From the NCBI GenBank assembly GCA_016839815.1, contig JAEOTM010000113.1, forward strand, positions 1 to 44,609: DNA of 44,609 bases. The letters run 5' to 3'. Origin of the DNA: Candidatus Hodarchaeota archaeon (GTDB lineage: Archaea > Asgardarchaeota > Heimdallarchaeia > Hodarchaeales > Hodarchaeaceae). Below the pieces are notes generated by a model. It was not told the DNA's origin. It searched no databases and saw only the letters and a list, made by a program, of their open reading frames with translations. Shown piece after piece: positions 40,718 through 44,609 of this stretch. Both the position numbers and the translations under genes were made by a program. The stretch's first letter is position 1; every line of letters begins with the position of its first letter.

Positions 40718-42715
40718 ATGAAAAAGAATACATCCAAAATATTGCTAATAGCATTAATTTTTTTTATAACATCAATGACCGTAGGATTAAGACAAGTGGG
40801 GGCCTCTATCTCTGATACTGTAACAGTTACTCCTACAAATCCAAATGTGGGGGATATAATTATTATTCAGTATGACACAAGTACGGGTACACTTGATACA
40901 GCAAGTTCTACCATTTACCTCCACTGGGCCTTCATCTTTTTTGGAAATTTTGATGAAAATCAGCAGGCATTAACTCCAGTTCCACCTAGTAAAGCTTGGT
41001 ATGTAAATAATACTGGAGAAGGGTATGCTGGGCGATTTCTATCTTCTCCTATGACTAATATATCTGCTACTGTTTGGGAGATATCGATTGAAGCGAAAGA
41101 TGACCTCCCGGATCGAATTCAATTTTTCTTCGCTGATACTGCTGATGGACTTAGTAATAAGGATAGAAATAATAACGATTATTGGTTTATTGATCCCCAG
41201 TTTGCAGCTGATTATGTCTATATTATTGATCCAAACTTTGCTGAAACAAATTTCTATCTTCCAGGCGGGTCAATCACTATTACTGCTCGTGGAAATGCTG
41301 CATCTACAGATTGGAAAGTTCAATTAACTGATAGAACAGACGAACCAATCGACTTAAGTGTTACTAGCTCCAGTCATGATGCTGGAACAGAATTATGGAC
41401 ACTAACGGCTGCTATCCCAGCTGTTATCGACGAGGGACTTTATGATTTAGAAGTATCTGCGTCAGTTTCTGGATTTTTAACAACAGATATTGAAGAAAAT
41501 TCTATTCAAATCACAGCAGAATATAAAAATAATTATACCATCGTACTCCTTGGAGATCAAGAAATGAATGCTTATGCGGGAGTAAACTATGCGGTTGATG
41601 GTGGATTACATCAAGGCCATAATTTGTCCGCTTTCCTAACAGAAATGTCAATTGTTAATGCAGATCTATTTGTAAATCTTGGATCAGCAACATTCTGGGG
41701 TGATATCGAAACAATGCAACAATATCGGGAGTATGTAGGTCTTTTCTATAATCTACCCCATGTTTACGTCTCTTCTCATCGTGATAGGTTTATGGGATCT
41801 GAAGCTGATTGGGAATATCGAGGAGCAGGAATTGGAGCTCTAGATAAAATTGTAGGGATTAGACATAAAGAATGGACATATGGTGATCATTATTACGTAA
41901 GTATTTTCACTGGTGATCATCGGATGGATGATTCAGAAATTGCATGGTTTGATGCTGCAATGAGTGCTTCTACTGGTGATGCGAAATTTGGTATGATTCA
42001 TGATCCGATTGGCTATGAAACAGACTATAATCCAGGAGAAATTAATGCCATTGATGTTGATGGACGCACGCAATTAGCTCCGATATGTCAAAGTAATGGT
42101 TTAGACTACTGGATTCACACCTCTGCTGGTATAGATGGATCTCAAGCTGTGACTGAAACGGGTGCATTCCATATTGGAATGGCAGGAGCGATTAGTGGTT
42201 ATCGAATTCTCCAAATTTCAGGAGATGTAATCACAGAATGGGGATATAATGATAGCACAGATGGTCTCTATCCGTTTTACAAAGTCAAAGCCAACTACAC
42301 CGGGTTGAATGACGGTACAGAAACAACGACTTCTGTAATACTTACTAATGATCTATTAGAAGACCTTCCAGCTGCACGTGCTGTCTTTAAAATGGTTCCT
42401 GGTATATATTCAACCGATAAAGGGTCAATTTACTCCCAGTATACCAAAAATGGAATAACCTTTGTCGAAGTTAATATCCTGGTGTCTTCTGGAACAAATG
42501 AAACAGTTACTGTTACAAAAACCGCAGATCTTCCAGTATCGACTACTGAAGAACCATCAACTACTCCTACCACAACTGATACACCTGAATCCACATCAAC
42601 TACTCCTACCACAACCACAACAACTACTGAGGATTCAGCTGTTTTCGAATTCTATATGTTCGCACTTGGATTAATTGTGATCACGGCCGTAAAAAGAAAG
42701 AGATTTCGTAAATAA
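40718..42715 (+). CDS. Exported phosphoesterase-like protein with lost metal motifs, membrane-anchored
   Basis: The 665-residue protein is a paralogue of the 36138-38186 product along its whole length: the same CBM-like domain (NKDRNNNDYWF), second beta domain, phosphoesterase-like domain, beta domain, Thr/Pro-rich linker, membrane helix and KRKRFRK tail. Aligned by eye, D-P-Q becomes D-Q-E (280-282), GD becomes GS (322-323), GNHGD becomes SSHRD (352-356), HHP becomes HDP, and HGHYH becomes HTSAGID. Most metal ligands are gone, so it is unlikely to hydrolyse phosphoesters. It may be a binding or structural subunit. The signal peptide is about 1-30. Confidence 0.82.
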   Translation: MKKNTSKILLIALIFFITSMTVGLRQVGASISDTVTVTPTNPNVGDIIIIQYDTSTGTLDTASSTIYLHWAFIFFGNFDENQQALTPVPPSKAWYVNNTGEGYAGRFLSSPMTNISATVWEISIEAKDDLPDRIQFFFADTADGLSNKDRNNNDYWFIDPQFAADYVYIIDPNFAETNFYLPGGSITITARGNAASTDWKVQLTDRTDEPIDLSVTSSSHDAGTELWTLTAAIPAVIDEGLYDLEVSASVSGFLTTDIEENSIQITAEYKNNYTIVLLGDQEMNAYAGVNYAVDGGLHQGHNLSAFLTEMSIVNADLFVNLGSATFWGDIETMQQYREYVGLFYNLPHVYVSSHRDRFMGSEADWEYRGAGIGALDKIVGIRHKEWTYGDHYYVSIFTGDHRMDDSEIAWFDAAMSASTGDAKFGMIHDPIGYETDYNPGEINAIDVDGRTQLAPICQSNGLDYWIHTSAGIDGSQAVTETGAFHIGMAGAISGYRILQISGDVITEWGYNDSTDGLYPFYKVKANYTGLNDGTETTTSVILTNDLLEDLPAARAVFKMVPGIYSTDKGSIYSQYTKNGITFVEVNILVSSGTNETVTVTKTADLPVSTTEEPSTTPTTTDTPESTSTTPTTTTTTTEDSAVFEFYMFALGLIVITAVKRKRFRK

Positions 42716-42729
42716 GGAGTAAGTAAATT

Positions 42730-42753
42730 CTCCTCTTCCTTTTTTTCATTTTT
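42730..42753 (+). terminator. T-rich terminator after the phosphoesterase-like gene
   Basis: The tract TCCTCTTCCTTTTTTTCATT lies 15 bases after the stop at 42715. It fits an archaeal oligo-T terminator. Confidence 0.5.
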
Positions 42754-42896
42754 AAAGAAAAACAAATGAATATTTTTTAGAACTATATTTGTTTTCAAAA
42801 TACCTATCATTGCCAATAATTCTGAGTTTAATTAGTTCTAATTTGAGGATTTGAAAGGATGCACACCAATATCTAGTGAGAATTGATTATTATAAA

Positions 42897-42912
42897 GATA
42901 CTTCAAAGTATC
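42897..42912. repeat. Inverted repeat GATACTT-CA-AAGTATC
   Basis: Seven-base arms separated by two bases, lying about 170 bases before the repeat surface-protein gene. It could be an operator half-site pair. Confidence 0.45.
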
Positions 42913-42973
42913 ATTCCGACAAAAATGAGTATCCAAAAAGATAAAAAAACTTCCAGATGAGCACTAATTACTG

Positions 42974-42993
42974 GTTTTCAGTTAACTGAAAAC
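42974..42993. repeat. Perfect 20-bp palindrome
   Basis: GTTTTCAGTT followed by its exact reverse complement AACTGAAAAC, with no spacer. It lies about 85 bases before the GTG start of the repeat surface-protein gene. It is a likely binding site for a dimeric regulator or part of an RNA hairpin. Confidence 0.6.
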
Positions 42994-43077
42994 TCTGGAA
43001 ATAGTTTATCTCTAATGATAAGAAACTTTCAGATACTTGTTATTAGAAACAACCCCGAAATATTATCTATTTTGGAT

Positions 43078-44609
43078 GTGAATGAATTTTTGAAAACTAC
43101 ACGAAAAATGAGTATAATCCTACTTGCCATGGCATTAACTCTAGGTGTAATTGCTAGTCAACCCGCATCAGTATCGGCTACCTCCATTATGAGCACAAGG
43201 ATGCCAAGAATTGTGGTCTTTAATGGAAATGGTGCATACCACACTGATGTATCTGGTTTTGTCACCAATGCTTCTACATGGGGATATGAAGTTTTTACAA
43301 CAAATGTCCTCGATGAAGGTGCTTTGAGTGCAGCCAGTATGCTTATTCTTAATGGAAATGATTTCCTCACACAAGGGGAAATGGATACCGTTGAAGCATG
43401 GTGGGATTCAGGCGATTATACAATATGGTTTGCTGGAGAAAGCGATTATGGCGGTCTCTGGAATCCTGCAAGTATGAACGTTTTATCAGTAAATCTCGGC
43501 TTGAACGTTATTATCCAAGACGATGCATTGAATGATCCAATCTGGAATGATGGACAGACTGCTTACCGACCCATTCCAAATGTTCCTAACCCAGCTCTTA
43601 GTGGAGACATTACTGCTGGTGTAGAAAACATCAGTATGCACGGACCTACCGTTGTGGCTCCTTATTCAGGAGGCGTTGACGGTGTAAATACCATGCCTAC
43701 ATGGGATAGCTTAGCTACTGCTACCTGGTTCATTAACAGCTCTGATACTGGAAATATCCAAGACCAAGACTTCGATGACGACAATGTCTGGGAAGGTTAT
43801 CCATTATTAACTAATGGTAGCTGGTCTATGGGTGCCGTTGAATGGGGCGCTGGTCCAAACAGTGGTTCAAACGCTATCTGGACTGGTGAAAGCATCTTCT
43901 CTGAATACAAGAACATGTTCAGTGATGCAGCTCGTTATACCAACGATACTGGTCTCCAAAACATAGTGGTTACACATAACCTTCTTGATTGGGCTGTTGG
44001 AAACACTCCAGTTGATGTTGAGGAATTTGAAAGAACTGTTTATGTTACCGTTTTCAATGGTAATGGTGCATACCACACTGATGTTTCTGGTTTAATTACC
44101 AATGCTTCAGCCTGGGGTTACTATGTGCACACTACCAATATCCTAACAGCAGAAACAATTGCTCTAACAGATATTTTGATTTTGAATGGTAATGATTTCC
44201 TTACTGCAGAACAAATGACAGCTGTTGTTGATTGGTGGAATGCTGGTGATCGTACAATCTGGTTTGCTGGAGAAAGCGATTATGGCGGTCTCTGGAATCC
44301 TGCAAGTATGAACCTATTGTCTTTAGACCTCGGTTTGAACGTTATTATTCAAGACGATGCATTAAATGATCCAATCTGGAATGATGGGCAAACTGCTTAC
44401 CGACCTATTCCAAATGTTCCTAATCCAGCTCTTAGTGGAGACATTACTGCTGGTGTAGAAAACATCAGTATGCACGGACCTACCGTTGTGGCTCCTTACA
44501 ATGGAAGCGTTGACGGTATAAACGACATGCCTACATGGGATAGCTTAGCTACTGCTACCTGGTTCATTAACAGCTCTGATACTGGAAATATCCAAGACCA
44601 AGACTTCGA
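43078..44609 (+). CDS. Exported tandem-repeat surface protein (GIFT/GATase-like units), cut by right edge
   Basis: The frame is open to the last base, so the end is missing. A signal peptide (NEFLKTTRKMSIILLAMAL, cleavage near SVSA) is followed by repeats of 278 residues: unit 1 begins near VVFNGNGAYHTDVSG, and unit 2 begins 834 bases later with TVFNGNGAYHTDVSG. Each unit has the GATase-like order: a first strand, MLILNGNDF, TIWFAGESDYGG, and (seen in unit 1) TGESIFSE then HNLLDWAVG. There are no Cys residues, and many N-glycosylation-type N-x-S/T sites. Codons ending in C (ACC, ATC, AAC) are commoner than in neighbouring genes, which suggests high expression. The start could be GTG 43078, TTG 43072 or ATG 43108. 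S-layer role is inferred. Confidence 0.75.
   Translation, partial: MNEFLKTTRKMSIILLAMALTLGVIASQPASVSATSIMSTRMPRIVVFNGNGAYHTDVSGFVTNASTWGYEVFTTNVLDEGALSAASMLILNGNDFLTQGEMDTVEAWWDSGDYTIWFAGESDYGGLWNPASMNVLSVNLGLNVIIQDDALNDPIWNDGQTAYRPIPNVPNPALSGDITAGVENISMHGPTVVAPYSGGVDGVNTMPTWDSLATATWFINSSDTGNIQDQDFDDDNVWEGYPLLTNGSWSMGAVEWGAGPNSGSNAIWTGESIFSEYKNMFSDAARYTNDTGLQNIVVTHNLLDWAVGNTPVDVEEFERTVYVTVFNGNGAYHTDVSGLITNASAWGYYVHTTNILTAETIALTDILILNGNDFLTAEQMTAVVDWWNAGDRTIWFAGESDYGGLWNPASMNLLSLDLGLNVIIQDDALNDPIWNDGQTAYRPIPNVPNPALSGDITAGVENISMHGPTVVAPYNGSVDGINDMPTWDSLATATWFINSSDTGNIQDQDF
43213..44609 (+). repeat. 834-bp in-frame tandem repeat (second copy cut)
   Basis: Position n and n+834 match over long stretches. 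For example the TTTGCTGGAGAAAGCGATTA block occurs at 43429 and 44263, and the CAAGACCAAGACTTCGA block occurs at 43762 or so and again at the window end. Similarity is strongest from 43429 onwards and weaker in the first 200 bases of each unit. Part of the variation is synonymous, indicating a recent duplication or gene conversion. Confidence 0.85.

Larger units (their letters stand above)
42716..43077. other. Long intergenic region before the repeat surface-protein gene
   Basis: These 362 bases carry no convincing gene. They contain a T-rich terminator (42730-42753) and two inverted repeats described separately (42897-42912 and 42974-42993). The rest is AT-rich. Promoter elements for the downstream gene should lie here. 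The length and repeats suggest regulation or a structured leader. Confidence 0.5.

Noticed and set aside
43158..44076. Minus-strand frames within the repeat surface-protein gene
   Set aside because: They are shadows of the strongly coding plus-strand frame.
1..44609. Insertion sequences, CRISPR arrays, integrase or phage genes
   Set aside because: No transposase, integrase, Cas or phage structural motifs, and no regularly spaced short repeats were seen.

Overview
The window is AT-rich archaeal DNA. It carries archaeal/eukaryotic-type information-processing genes: aIF2-gamma, aIF5B, aEF2, ribosomal proteins eL42, eS6, eS19 and eS26, SRP19, PDCD5, Elf1, an Sm-like protein, RIO2, Trm1, a GPN-loop GTPase and an RPA-type OB-fold protein. 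Several features point to an Asgard archaeon (Promethearchaeati): a eukaryote-like aEF2 C-terminus and diphthamide loop, an EMC6-like membrane protein, a protein with OST48/WBP1-like architecture, eS26, and a roadblock/LC7 protein. This placement is inference from gene content. I cannot name the lineage from the sequence alone.

Layout. 1-5.9 kb: end of an MGMT gene, an eL42/wHTH pair, a signal peptidase with an extra outer domain followed by a GPN GTPase, an EMC6-like protein, AMMECR1, and a ThiI-like protein whose PP-loop is eroded. 6-11.2 kb (minus strand): tRNA-Thr, a PIN nuclease overlapping aIF2-gamma, eS6 and aIF5B. The aIF2-gamma frame is interrupted at an A9 run that separates it from a Lys/Thr-rich N-terminal tail. 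11.4-15 kb (plus): SRP19, FtsJ/RlmE, Trm1, a tRNA-Pro with an insertion in its D-loop, and a retinol-dehydrogenase-like SDR. 15-20.1 kb (minus): an RPA-like protein, then a tight operon of OST48-like protein, Elf1, Dgk1/Sec59-type kinase and EngB-like GTPase. 20.2-24.9 kb: eS19, PDCD5, BirA, a PD-(D/E)XK-like protein without a normal start codon, and an M24 peptidase. 25.1-34.3 kb: aEF2, tRNA-Arg, eS26, roadblock protein, PfkB kinase, Sm-like protein, DUF460 and RIO2.

34.6-44.6 kb differs from the rest. It is an island of five large exported proteins: two calcineurin-type phosphoesterases with intact metal motifs, one paralogue whose motifs are mostly lost, one GATase-like (GIFT/DUF4350-like) plus PHP-domain fusion, and a tandem-repeat protein that runs off the right edge. 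The four complete ones end in a low-complexity (mostly Thr-rich) linker, one membrane helix and a basic tail. The repeat protein has an 834-bp near-identical unit and different codon usage, which suggests an abundant surface (possibly S-layer) protein. The same GIFT-like fold seems to recur in the OST48-like protein, the PHP fusion and the repeat protein. I consider this island the best candidate for an undescribed cell-surface system.
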